From an uncultured Clostridia bacterium (GTDB taxonomy: Bacteria > Bacillota > Clostridia > Peptostreptococcales > Anaerovoracaceae), in contig CAMYVY010000011.1 of the NCBI GenBank assembly GCA_947302715.1, positions 1-64,000 on the forward strand: a stretch of DNA of 64,000 nt, read 5' to 3'. A program made the position numbers and the translations under genes. How positions within the stretch are numbered: position 1 is the first letter of the stretch; each line of letters starts with the position of its first letter. Positions 8,863 to 18,053 of the stretch are shown piece by piece. The notes beneath the pieces were generated by a model, which saw only the letters and a list, made by a program, of their open reading frames with translations, was not told the origin of the DNA and ran no database searches.

Positions 8863-9078
8863 TTGAAAGGAGCAATATTCCTTGGAGCCGGCAAAACTAC
8901 GTTCATAAAAGCCTTGTCCGATTCTTCGGACAAGGCCTTTGTGGTTCTTGAGAATGAATATGGAGGAATTAACGTTGATAGTGATATCCTCGGAAACAGC
9001 AATGAAATAAAGGTTTGGGAGATGACCGAGATATCAACCCAGATGCACTTTAATAACCTAAGATTGAGAGAAGAAAAA
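8863..9078 (+). pseudogene. CobW/P47K-type GTPase N-terminal remnant fused in frame to pyruvate kinase
   Basis: FLGAGKTTFIKALSD..DKAFVVLENEYGGINVDSDIL, then pyruvate kinase from MRKTKIVCTMGPK. Confidence 0.65.
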
Positions 9079-10512
9079 ATGAGAAAGACAAAAATCGTAT
9101 GCACAATGGGACCGAAAGAGAAGGATCCTAATATACTTAATGAGCTTGTGAGGGAAATGGACGTTGCCAGATTCAATTTTTCACATGGCACTCATGAAAG
9201 CCATTTGGAAATGCTTGGACTTGTAAGGGCTGCGGCTAATGAGGCAGGGCGACCTATCGCAATGCTACTCGACACCAAGGGTCCGGAAATTAGAACGGGA
9301 CAGCTGGAAAACCATCAGCCGGTAAACCTAACAAAGGGTGAAATGCTTATAATCTCCCCGCAAACATCATCAGATGAGGTCGGAAATTCGAACCATATTT
9401 ATATTACATATGACGGGCTTGACGATGATTTGTCTGTGGGCGATACGATATTAATTGACGATGGAATAATAGAAGTCAAGGTAGATGAAATAAAAGGTGA
9501 AGATCTGTACTGTACTATTGTATCGGACGGAGTATTGGGTGAAAAAAAGGGTGTCAACCTACCCGGAGTCAATATAGGAATTTCGGATATTACCGATAAG
9601 GATTACGAAGATATTGCATTTGGACTTGCCAATGATTTTGATTATATTGCCGCTTCATTTGTTAGAAATGCGGAAACAGTTAGGAAGATTCGTGCTTTGA
9701 TAGAAGAGGCAGGAGCAAAAACAAAGATCATTGCAAAGATTGAATCGGAGGAAGGTCTTGAATGCTTGGAAGAAATCGTTGACGCTGCCGATGGAATCAT
9801 GGTTGCAAGAGGTGATCTTGGTGTTGAAATTGAGGCGAGAAGGATTCCGCAGATTCAAAGAGAAATAATCAAGATGTGTAACGACAAGGGGAAACTGGTT
9901 GTTACAGCAACTCAAATGCTTGATTCTATGATTAGAAACCCCAGGCCGACGAGAGCAGAGGTAACCGATGTGGCAAACGCAGTATATGAGGGATCGGACG
10001 CCGTAATGCTTTCCGGAGAAACTGCGAGTGGCGATTATCCTGTGGAAGCTCTTAAGATGATGGCTTCGATTACAGAGTACACGGAGCAGTTCATAGATCA
10101 AGATCTGCTGAATATAAGAAGACACGAGGACACGGCAGCTTCGATTTCAAGCACCACGTGCATGGCTGCCGTAGCTGCAGCAAAAGAGCTCGAGGCAAAG
10201 GCAATAGTTGCTCCGACGATTACAGGTTCGACGGCATTAAAGGTATCAAAGTGTCGCCCTGTCTCTGACGTGTACGCCTTTTCTCCGGATCCCATGACGG
10301 TAAGACAGATGATGCTATATTGGGGAGTTAAGCCAATCCAAGCTGAAAGGGCACACTCAACGGATGAGTTGATGGAGGATTGCTTGGAAATTCTAAATGA
10401 ACATAAACTTGGACAGAAGAACGATGTATTCGTTTTTATAGCGGGAGTCGTGTCCGGCCGTCACAGTTACCAAAGGTCTGAAACGAATACCATGAGAATC
10501 ATTCATTTATAA
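9079..10512 (+). CDS. pyk: pyruvate kinase
   Basis: RKTKIVCTMGPK, DTKGPEIRTG, MVARGDLGVEIE, TATQMLDSMIRNPRPTRAEVTDVANAV. Confidence 0.95.
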   Translation: MRKTKIVCTMGPKEKDPNILNELVREMDVARFNFSHGTHESHLEMLGLVRAAANEAGRPIAMLLDTKGPEIRTGQLENHQPVNLTKGEMLIISPQTSSDEVGNSNHIYITYDGLDDDLSVGDTILIDDGIIEVKVDEIKGEDLYCTIVSDGVLGEKKGVNLPGVNIGISDITDKDYEDIAFGLANDFDYIAASFVRNAETVRKIRALIEEAGAKTKIIAKIESEEGLECLEEIVDAADGIMVARGDLGVEIEARRIPQIQREIIKMCNDKGKLVVTATQMLDSMIRNPRPTRAEVTDVANAVYEGSDAVMLSGETASGDYPVEALKMMASITEYTEQFIDQDLLNIRRHEDTAASISSTTCMAAVAAAKELEAKAIVAPTITGSTALKVSKCRPVSDVYAFSPDPMTVRQMMLYWGVKPIQAERAHSTDELMEDCLEILNEHKLGQKNDVFVFIAGVVSGRHSYQRSETNTMRIIHL

Positions 10513-10562
10513 GAAACCGCTATTACATATATTCCATATGTTCCATATGTTTTAATAAACCC

Positions 10563-10592
10563 ATCCCCTTGCATCATCAAGGGGATTTTTTG
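10563..10592 (+). terminator. Rho-independent terminator
   Basis: ATCCCCTTG-CATCAT-CAAGGGGAT + T tract. Confidence 0.88.
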
Positions 10593-10620
10593 GAGTGACG
10601 CTTATAGAATTAAGAACAAT

Positions 10621-10665
10621 TTGACAAGTTAGGTGCGCCTAACTATAATGTTAGCAATAACTAAC
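10621..10665 (+). promoter_or_regulatory. consensus promoter with twin GTTAG-N6-CTAAC operators
   Basis: TTGACA (10621-10626), 17-bp spacer, TATAAT (10644-10649); IRs 10628-10643 and 10650-10665, 22 bp apart. Confidence 0.85.
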
Positions 10666-10690
10666 ATATATTAGTGTGTTGAGGTGGAAC

Positions 10691-11533
10691 ATGGAAAAAT
10701 ATCATATCAAAAAAAATAGTGTGCAGGAAACTTTGATGATTCCTTTGCTTGGGAGAAAACTCTGTACAGAAACTTTCCAGAAACTTTATAGAGATGATGC
10801 GGCGGTTAGACTTTGTGAAATGGTCGACTATGATTTTTCGGAGCTGGAAAAGAAAGCAAAGAGCACGTTTTATAAATTTGGTGCGCTTGAAGCGGCTATG
10901 AGAAATCTGGATATAAGGTGGGAAATTGAGGACTATATTGAGCATCATCCCAAAGCTGCTGTGGTGAATATGGGCTGTGGCTTGGACGGGACATGTGCCG
11001 CTGTAGATAATGGCGGAATTAAAAAATATAATGTGGATTTTCCGGATATCATAGAAGTAAGAGAGGAGCTTCTCCCTAATGAGCAGAGGGAAGTATGTAT
11101 TGCGACGGACCTTAATGAGCTTTCGTGGTTAGATAAGGTTGATGGCTCTGGCGGCGCTGTGTTCTTTGCTGCCGGAGTTTTTCATTATCTAACAAAGGAG
11201 CAAGTGCGGACCCTTGTGCTTAGAATAGGTGATAAGTTTCCGGGTGCTCGGCTTGTCTTTGATACTGTTGGCACATTTGGTCATAGGATGATGATGAAAA
11301 AGGTGCTGAAGAATTTTGGTATTACCGACGTAAGCGGATACTTTCATGTAGATGATGTAGAGAAGGAGCTGGGTGACTGGTCCGACAAGATTAAGCTATC
11401 AAGCAGGGGATATATGCTTGGATATTATGACCTCAAATCCCCTGGAGTCACCGGCTTTCATAGATTTCTTTCAAAGGTAGGCGACGGACTGATGAAGATG
11501 AAGATAGTGAAGATGGATTTCTCAAATCAGTAA
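10691..11533 (+). CDS. class I SAM-dependent methyltransferase (LCM/TcmP-like)
   Basis: Motif I-like AAVVNMGCGLDG; KYNVDFPDIIEVR typical of the family. Confidence 0.75.
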   Translation: MEKYHIKKNSVQETLMIPLLGRKLCTETFQKLYRDDAAVRLCEMVDYDFSELEKKAKSTFYKFGALEAAMRNLDIRWEIEDYIEHHPKAAVVNMGCGLDGTCAAVDNGGIKKYNVDFPDIIEVREELLPNEQREVCIATDLNELSWLDKVDGSGGAVFFAAGVFHYLTKEQVRTLVLRIGDKFPGARLVFDTVGTFGHRMMMKKVLKNFGITDVSGYFHVDDVEKELGDWSDKIKLSSRGYMLGYYDLKSPGVTGFHRFLSKVGDGLMKMKIVKMDFSNQ

Positions 11534-11544
11534 GGGAAATAGGC

Positions 11545-11622
11545 ATGTATTGGGACAGAGTAGCAAAAATATATGACCTATTTGAAGGTATCGTAAACAA
11601 GAAGTGGTTGCAGGCAATGTGA
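11545..11622 (+). pseudogene. N-terminal remnant of a second SAM-methyltransferase
   Basis: MYWDRVAKIYDLFEGIVNKKWLQAM* matches typical methyltransferase N-termini and then stops. Confidence 0.5.
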
Positions 11623-11821
11623 TTTTAAATATTGGCTAAAAGGTCTTCCTGCATGCGCCGTTGTAGGGCTGATCGTGGAGCTGCTTGCATAAGCATATAG
11701 AATGATGCAGATGACATCTGCTACGGCAATTTGCATCCACGCCTTGTGGTTACAGAAAAGGCTTTTTCCTTTGTGAAAACAGCCTTTTTTTATGGGTCAC
11801 TATGGATAAAATATAGTGCAT

Positions 11822-11890
11822 ACTTTAGATTTTCACATATGCCCACTTTGGATTTTCATATATATTGACTTTAGATTTTACATAATATAT
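11822..11890 (+). repeat. three degenerate tandem 23-bp direct repeats
   Basis: ACTTTAGATTTTCACATATGCCC / ACTTTGGATTTTCATATATATTG / ACTTTAGATTTTACATAATATAT. Confidence 0.8.
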
Positions 11891-12099
11891 ACTGCCGGGA
11901 AATAAATTCTTACGGGATCCAGTCAATTTAAACTTAAGAAAAATATGACGGATCCTTGAACCAGACTGCAATAACCTGGGGATAGTGATACTAAATGTGC
12001 AGTCTTTTATCTCGGAGATCTGACTATGAATTTGAATGGGATTGATTAATATAGGATGGAGAGATTGGGGAAAAATCAATAACGAGTGAAGGTAGGAAT

Positions 12100-13767
12100 A
12101 TGAAGGTAGACAGGATAATAAAAAACGCTATAGTTTTTACTTCGAACAGCAACAAACCGATGGCAACAGCTTTTGCTGTGAATAATGGAAAATTTGTCTA
12201 TGTGGGAGATGAAGCTGGCCTTTCGGAATATGAAGGAGAGGTCACGGATTATAATGGGAAATTCATCATGCCTGGTATTATCGACAGCCATGTTCACATA
12301 GGTGTAGGCGTTGGAGTATTTTACACTGATGACAGAGAGTATGTTGAGGGTGACAGCAAACAGGAAATGCTTGATTTTATGGCTGATCATATTAAGCAGA
12401 ATCCGGGTGAAGAGCGTTACAGATTCGAATTGGAACGAGACAGGCTGCATGGAGATGAAATTGTAAAAGAGGAGCTGGACTTGATCTGCCCTGATAGTGA
12501 GCTGCTCATTGTGGAAATGGAAGCTCATAGCATATGGGTAAATTCAAAAATACTGGAGAAGCATCAGATCACGGATAATACGCCGGATATTGTACCTGGA
12601 CTTAGCTACTATGTGCGTAAAGACGGGCATGTGACAGGAAATATCTATGAATCTGCCAGCTGGAGAATCATTTTCGATCACTTGAAGAATTTGACTGATG
12701 AAGAAATAGAAACTGCTGTAACGCAGTGGATAAGTGATTCCGTAGAATATGGAGTAAGCTATGTATTTGACGCAGGTTACCCGGAATTCGATGATATACA
12801 TGAACGAGTATATGCTTGTTTGAGAGATTTGGACAGGCAGGGAAGGCTTCCTGTTTATGTTGATGGATGTTTCGTGCTTACAAGACGAGACAAAATAAAA
12901 GAAACAATTGAGGAGACAAAACGCTTCAGACGTGAGTATAATACTGAGCACCTTAAGGTGCATACCTTGAAACTCTTCATGGACGGTACTTTGAAAATAC
13001 AGACCGCCGCGCTGGATTCACCTTATATAGACACTGGTAGGATGGGAAGTACAATCTTTGAAAAAGAGGATATTGCAGAAATCCTAAAACTTCTCAATGA
13101 AGAAGGCCTGGATTTCCATGTGCATACTGTGGGAGAACGGGCTTCACATATTATACTTGACGGTGTAGAACTTGCAAAAAAGGAACTTGGTGATGATTTC
13201 CGTGTAAAGGTCACATGTGCTCATCTGGAGATACAGGATGATGAAGACCTTGACCGGTTTGCCCAGCTTGGTGTTTTCGCTAACTACACACCATGGTGGC
13301 ATGCGGGAAACATAGGAGGTAGGCCTCTTGAAACGTGGAAGAATATGCTGGGAGAAAAACGTGCCCTTTCCATGTATCGCTGCAAAACTCTATGGGATAC
13401 AGGAGCGATTGTCACTTTTTCAAGTGATGAAGTGTTCTTTGGTTATAACTGGAGCCCTTACCTTGGAATGGAGGTAGGAATGACACGTAATATCTCCGAG
13501 AAAACAAGGGCATATGATTTTGCATTGACATCAGAAGAATTCCCCAGTGAAAGTGAGAAGATGAGTATCGAAGAAATGATGCTTGGATATACGATTAACG
13601 GAGCCAAACAGCTTGGAATAGAAGCTTTCAAGGGATCGATAGAAGAAGGCAAGGATGCTGATTATTTGGTTTTTGAAAACAACCTGCTGAAAGCAGAACC
13701 TGAAGGTTTTAGTAATATCAGCCCAAGTGAAGTGTATGTTGTCGGCCGCAGATTGAATAACACATGA
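12100..13767 (+). CDS. amidohydrolase family protein (YtcJ-like)
   Basis: GKFIMPGIIDSHVHIG; FDAGYPEF; FHVHTVGERA; C-terminal GSIEEGKDADYLV. Confidence 0.9.
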   Translation: MKVDRIIKNAIVFTSNSNKPMATAFAVNNGKFVYVGDEAGLSEYEGEVTDYNGKFIMPGIIDSHVHIGVGVGVFYTDDREYVEGDSKQEMLDFMADHIKQNPGEERYRFELERDRLHGDEIVKEELDLICPDSELLIVEMEAHSIWVNSKILEKHQITDNTPDIVPGLSYYVRKDGHVTGNIYESASWRIIFDHLKNLTDEEIETAVTQWISDSVEYGVSYVFDAGYPEFDDIHERVYACLRDLDRQGRLPVYVDGCFVLTRRDKIKETIEETKRFRREYNTEHLKVHTLKLFMDGTLKIQTAALDSPYIDTGRMGSTIFEKEDIAEILKLLNEEGLDFHVHTVGERASHIILDGVELAKKELGDDFRVKVTCAHLEIQDDEDLDRFAQLGVFANYTPWWHAGNIGGRPLETWKNMLGEKRALSMYRCKTLWDTGAIVTFSSDEVFFGYNWSPYLGMEVGMTRNISEKTRAYDFALTSEEFPSESEKMSIEEMMLGYTINGAKQLGIEAFKGSIEEGKDADYLVFENNLLKAEPEGFSNISPSEVYVVGRRLNNT

Positions 13768-13927
13768 AAAGACGAAGTGATACCCCACCAGATTGGCGGC
13801 TTCGGCATTACTATTGAGGATTTGCTTCCTGACCGATGTTGATTCTTGCGATGAAGAGTAGTAGAATATCTCGGAAGTTTCTGTTTGACTTCAGATATGT
13901 AGACGCTTTTGGGAAAGGAGCTTTATT

Positions 13928-14506
13928 ATGAAAGACAAAAAATTCAACACCTTAATGAAGTTTCACTTCATTTTGCTACTCTTACTTTGTGTCGTCACAG
14001 GGTTTGGTTTGGCATTCATACTCGTTAAGGGCATATCACTGCCTATAGGTATTATATTAATACACATTTTGCTCATTCTGTCGCTGCTATGTGGATTGAT
14101 CTATGTGAAAAAGGATTATAAAAAGGATGCCTCGATTTACTACAAAGCATTTATACTGCTTACGGCAATTTCCGATGTAATTCTTGTTATCACTTCTGTT
14201 TCCAGTAGAGGGTTTGGTCTAGACGTTGCAATTATCTGTGTTCGCATTGTCGTTCTCCTTGTACTTGTATTTGGAAAGGATCTCGGAAAGAGAAATACAT
14301 GGATTTTGTTCTACATTGTTTTGGCAATTGACCTTTTATATGGAATAATAAGTATCCCTCATAACTATCTCACTTCAATGGTTCTTGTAGATGTCATCGG
14401 CAAATTAGTTATCGACGGTACGATTGGACTTGCCATCCATGGAAAGTATGCGGATAAAGATGCAAGGTATGGGATGAAGGATGCAGAAACAGGTTTAAAG
14501 AAATAG
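13928..14506 (+). CDS. hypothetical multi-spanning membrane protein
   Basis: About six hydrophobic segments; no family recognised. Confidence 0.55.
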   Translation: MKDKKFNTLMKFHFILLLLLCVVTGFGLAFILVKGISLPIGIILIHILLILSLLCGLIYVKKDYKKDASIYYKAFILLTAISDVILVITSVSSRGFGLDVAIICVRIVVLLVLVFGKDLGKRNTWILFYIVLAIDLLYGIISIPHNYLTSMVLVDVIGKLVIDGTIGLAIHGKYADKDARYGMKDAETGLKK

Positions 14507-14567
14507 CTGCGGAGTTCTGTGCACTATTCAACTCAGTTCATTTACTTCGGAACCTGAGACGGTAAGC

Positions 14568-16109
14568 TCATAAATCTATTATTCGCATAACCATACTGCC
14601 GTATTTATCCATAAATTCTTCAAGTGAGGCCCCATCGTACTCATAGCAGTAAGGGGCCTTTGTTATTTCGTTCAGAAGGCTAGTAGTAGCTTGTATTATC
14701 TCGTCGGAGACAACGGAATAGAGCCAAGGCCCCGTGGAGCCGTGATGGCGGCGGGGGCATTTAAGGAACATTTTCTTTCCGTTGCTGTATACTGCCATTT
14801 TAAATAGATGTTGGACAGAGGGGAGGTCGTCATCGTTAATTACATGAAATTTAATCTCCGGATTATCTGCAGATAGAGCAAGTGCGTTTTGAATGTGAAG
14901 CTTTCTCTCCTCCGGGGTCATCTTATATATTACGTCGGAAAAAATAATTTCCCCATCTTCCATATATTTCATGAGAGATGTCTTTGTTACAAAAAAATCT
15001 ATAACACCCTTTTCAAAGGATTCTTGCCAGGTTATATGAAGCTGTTGGGCGGACTTCAAGGCAGCGCCAGAGGGGTCTATTTTCTTATATACCTTGGCAA
15101 TATTAGGCCAACATTCTTCCGGAAGAAGAAATTCAAAACCGTGGGGTTGGAATATCTGATAGCCCGATAGTGCATAGAATCCGGTTCTATAACCATACTG
15201 ATTCATTTTATCCGGGCTGGCGTGATGAATTAAAAGGTCGGTTGCTCTAAAGGATGGAAGCACCCGCTCATATATTTGATTTACTTCATCGGGATTTCGA
15301 ATAACTGAAACCGTTATTATATGTCCATACTGATCCAGAGAGCAAAGTATAGCAACAAGATTTTTAATAACTATTACGTTCAAGTTATTCAGCAAACTGT
15401 CGTTGTAAAAATCAAAGGATATGTATTCCTTAGCATTTATAAAATAATATAGATTTTTAAGATTCTCGCTAGGGTTCTCCATGAATTTATCCATATTCAT
15501 ACCCATTCGTACATGTATATCGAAAGTTGGCATCTCTGATACGAAAACGTCAAAGTTAGAGAAATTTAAAAACTTACATATATCCAAGGTGCAGAGAACC
15601 TCTATACTGTTTTGGTCATCGCCGGTTTCTTGGGATGATAAATTCGCGCCCTCCTTTAGTATTGTCTCAGGAAGCCTTCTGTTAAAGAAGTCTGTAATTT
15701 CGCTGGTCCTAATAATAGTTTCGCCAAAGGCTAAATGAGAGGAGTGCTTTTTCTCGGCTTCTTGCTTTGATTCATCGAATGCTTTATTCAAAAAAGCAGT
15801 GATGTCCTTTTGGAGCATGTCCTTAAGTACGTCCTTCTTCTTTTTAGATGAAGTTTTCCCGGGAAACCTACCAGGGTCTTCAATCAAGTCATAGAAACTC
15901 TTTTCAGCTTCTATAGAGGAGAGCTCATCTGCCACAAGCCTTCCTATTGAATAATTAATCTCAGGCGCAACCCCGACTGCAGGAAGCTTATCCTTGTTGC
16001 ACCATTTGCTGATATAGGAAAGATCATATCCTACTTCTTTTGCTATAACAGATAATTTAACTCCCGAAATATTTACTAAGGATCTTAGGGCTTCTCCGTA
16101 TCTAGACAT
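14568..16109 (-). CDS. HTH-domain protein with large uncharacterised C-terminal region (~513 aa from MSRYGEALR)
   Basis: N-terminal HTH MSRYGEALRSLVNISGVKLSVIAKEVGYDLSYISKWCNKDKLPA; remainder unrecognised. Confidence 0.7.
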   Translation of the reverse strand: MSRYGEALRSLVNISGVKLSVIAKEVGYDLSYISKWCNKDKLPAVGVAPEINYSIGRLVADELSSIEAEKSFYDLIEDPGRFPGKTSSKKKKDVLKDMLQKDITAFLNKAFDESKQEAEKKHSSHLAFGETIIRTSEITDFFNRRLPETILKEGANLSSQETGDDQNSIEVLCTLDICKFLNFSNFDVFVSEMPTFDIHVRMGMNMDKFMENPSENLKNLYYFINAKEYISFDFYNDSLLNNLNVIVIKNLVAILCSLDQYGHIITVSVIRNPDEVNQIYERVLPSFRATDLLIHHASPDKMNQYGYRTGFYALSGYQIFQPHGFEFLLPEECWPNIAKVYKKIDPSGAALKSAQQLHITWQESFEKGVIDFFVTKTSLMKYMEDGEIIFSDVIYKMTPEERKLHIQNALALSADNPEIKFHVINDDDLPSVQHLFKMAVYSNGKKMFLKCPRRHHGSTGPWLYSVVSDEIIQATTSLLNEITKAPYCYEYDGASLEEFMDKYGSMVMRIIDL

Positions 16110-16188
16110 GGTTACTCCTCCTGGTAATAAAGAGTGAGGTGAAAAAAGAAAGCGTAACACTATTATTCCAATAGAATTTTATCAATAT

Positions 16189-16266
16189 GACTTGCCTAAG
16201 TCAATTCAATTTGAATAAATATGAAATGCAACTTGAATTCAAGCTAGTCAAGTTGAATAAAAATGA
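16189..16266. promoter_or_regulatory. repeat-rich intergenic operator region between HTH gene and ldh
   Basis: Direct repeats TCAATTTGAATAAATATGA (16206-16224) and TCAAGTTGAATAAAAATGA (16248-16266), 42 bp apart; palindrome CTTGAATTCAAG (16232-16243); GACTT-N4-AAGTC (16189-16202). Confidence 0.65.
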
Positions 16267-16381
16267 GGCATGGGTCAACCAATTGTTTTGATTATAAGGA
16301 AGGCATAGAATGCAGGTGAAGAAAGAGATAGTAATGACGTAAAAGCCGAAAATAGTGATTATTGAAAGGTTAGGAGTAATT

Positions 16382-17329
16382 ATGTCAGGTGTAAATTATA
16401 AGAAAGTAGGAATGGTGGGTTGCGGATTTGTAGGGGCAGCTTCAGCCTTCGCCCTAATGGAGAGCGGACTTTTCTCTGAAATGGTGATGATCGATGCAGT
16501 GAAGGAGAAAGCTGAGGGAGAGGCCTTGGATATCGGCCATGGTATGCCATTTTCCAAGCCCATGAGAATCTATGCGGGGGATTATAGCGATTTAGCGGAC
16601 GCAGCAATAATAGTTGTAACCGCCGGAGCCAATCAAAAACCGGGAGAGACAAGACTTGATCTAGTTAAGAAAAACATAGAGATTTTTAGGAGCATCATTC
16701 CGGAAATTGCCAAGTATAACAAAGATGGAATTCTGTTAATAGTTGCAAATCCTGTAGACATACTCACGTATGCCGCCCAAAAGCTAAGTGGCTTTCCGGA
16801 AAACAGGGTTATAGGTTCAGGAACAGTGCTGGACACATCCAGGCTAAAATATTTGCTGGGAGATCTTCTTAAGGTGGATAATCGCTCGGTTGATGCCTTC
16901 ATAGTTGGAGAACACGGTGACAGTGAATTCGCAGTATGGAGTAGCGCCAATGTAGCAGGGGTTCCCATGAAGGACTTCTTTGAAATGAGAGACATCAAAG
17001 ACCACGAAAAGGTGATGACGGAAATTGCCGACGGGGTTAAGAATGCTGCCTACGAAATCATAAACAGAAAAAAGGCCACTTACTACGGAATAGCAATGTC
17101 TGTAACGAGAATTTGCGAAGCCATTATAAGAGACGAAAAATCAATTCTACCCGTATCAAGCATTCAGCATAACAATCACGGGGTGGATGATGTGGCCCTC
17201 AGTATGCCTTCAATAGTTGGGGCGGGCGGTCTCGAAGCGATTGTTCCAATAGAAATAAGCGATGAAGAAAAGAAACTTCTTAAGAATTCAGCAGACACTC
17301 TAAAGTCAGTAATTAAGGAATACCTGTAG
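16382..17329 (+). CDS. ldh: L-lactate dehydrogenase
   Basis: GMVGCGFVGAASAF; VVTAGANQKPGETRLDLVKKN; GEHGDSEFAVWS. Confidence 0.93.
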   Translation: MSGVNYKKVGMVGCGFVGAASAFALMESGLFSEMVMIDAVKEKAEGEALDIGHGMPFSKPMRIYAGDYSDLADAAIIVVTAGANQKPGETRLDLVKKNIEIFRSIIPEIAKYNKDGILLIVANPVDILTYAAQKLSGFPENRVIGSGTVLDTSRLKYLLGDLLKVDNRSVDAFIVGEHGDSEFAVWSSANVAGVPMKDFFEMRDIKDHEKVMTEIADGVKNAAYEIINRKKATYYGIAMSVTRICEAIIRDEKSILPVSSIQHNNHGVDDVALSMPSIVGAGGLEAIVPIEISDEEKKLLKNSADTLKSVIKEYL

Positions 17330-17408
17330 CATATTGAGCGTGGAGAATGACACATATAGTCAGTTGTTAATTCAGTGAATTATTTACCATATATGAGGAG
17401 GTAGAGTC

Positions 17409-17633
17409 ATGAAAAATATAGTTGCAAACAGAGATGGCGATAATGTTAAGATTACTATTTATTCTGCAGGAGAACCCATGTGGCAAAAGATAGTTTCTGT
17501 GGAAGACTGCGGCGACGTCGATAAAGTCAGAGAGCTTCTCGATAAGGAGATGCTGGGGCAAGAAGGTGGAGAGAGACTTGACTCAAACGAAATCGAGGAA
17601 CTAAAGATTCAAATTAAAGAGGCACTATCTTAA
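17409..17633 (+). CDS. hypothetical protein (74 aa)
   Basis: ORF with AGGAGGT RBS. Confidence 0.55.
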   Translation: MKNIVANRDGDNVKITIYSAGEPMWQKIVSVEDCGDVDKVRELLDKEMLGQEGGERLDSNEIEELKIQIKEALS

Positions 17634-17658
17634 TTACAATATAATCTTTCATGAAGGA

Positions 17659-17693
17659 GAGCCTATTATAAATAGGCTCTTCTTTATTTTTTT
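17659..17693 (+). terminator. Rho-independent terminator
   Basis: GAGCCTATT-ATA-AATAGGCTC + T-rich tract. Confidence 0.85.
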
Positions 17694-17747
17694 GAGAAAC
17701 ATGATTCTATTCGTTATAAAAAGTAAAAAGGATAAATATAGATAACG

Positions 17748-17763
17748 GTTAGATAACACTAAC
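17748..17763 (+). promoter_or_regulatory. third GTTAG-N6-CTAAC operator
   Basis: GTTAGATAACACTAAC upstream of the DUF3793-remnant/flavodoxin/ABC locus. Confidence 0.6.
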
Positions 17764-17849
17764 TAATATTAAATATATAAAATAAAATATATATAAGACT
17801 AACAAGATGGAGAGGAAGGGTCCTGGTCTATATTTATAGACCCGATTAT

Positions 17850-18053
17850 TTGAGTCGGGATTTACAGCATCCCTATGCAAGAGAAACGCTTACAAAGAAG
17901 GGATACGCACCCAATAATATGTATAAATGCCTGGCCCAGCTTGCCAGGAGGGTGAATTCCAAAGGTGAATTCCCTCATGAAATCGGTTTTTTCCTTGGGT
18001 ATCCACCTGAGGACGTTTGCGCATTTATCAAGGATATAAGGAGGAAAACAAAA
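17850..18053 (+). pseudogene. DUF3793 C-terminal remnant, in frame with downstream flavodoxin
   Basis: KKGYAPNNMYKCLAQLARRVNSKGEFPHEIGFFLGYPPEDVCAFI is DUF3793-like; flavodoxin starts at an independent RBS and ATG. Confidence 0.65.

Noticed and set aside
11822-11890. CRISPR array from three 23-bp repeats
   Set aside because: Repeats are contiguous and degenerate, with no unique spacers and no cas genes in the window.
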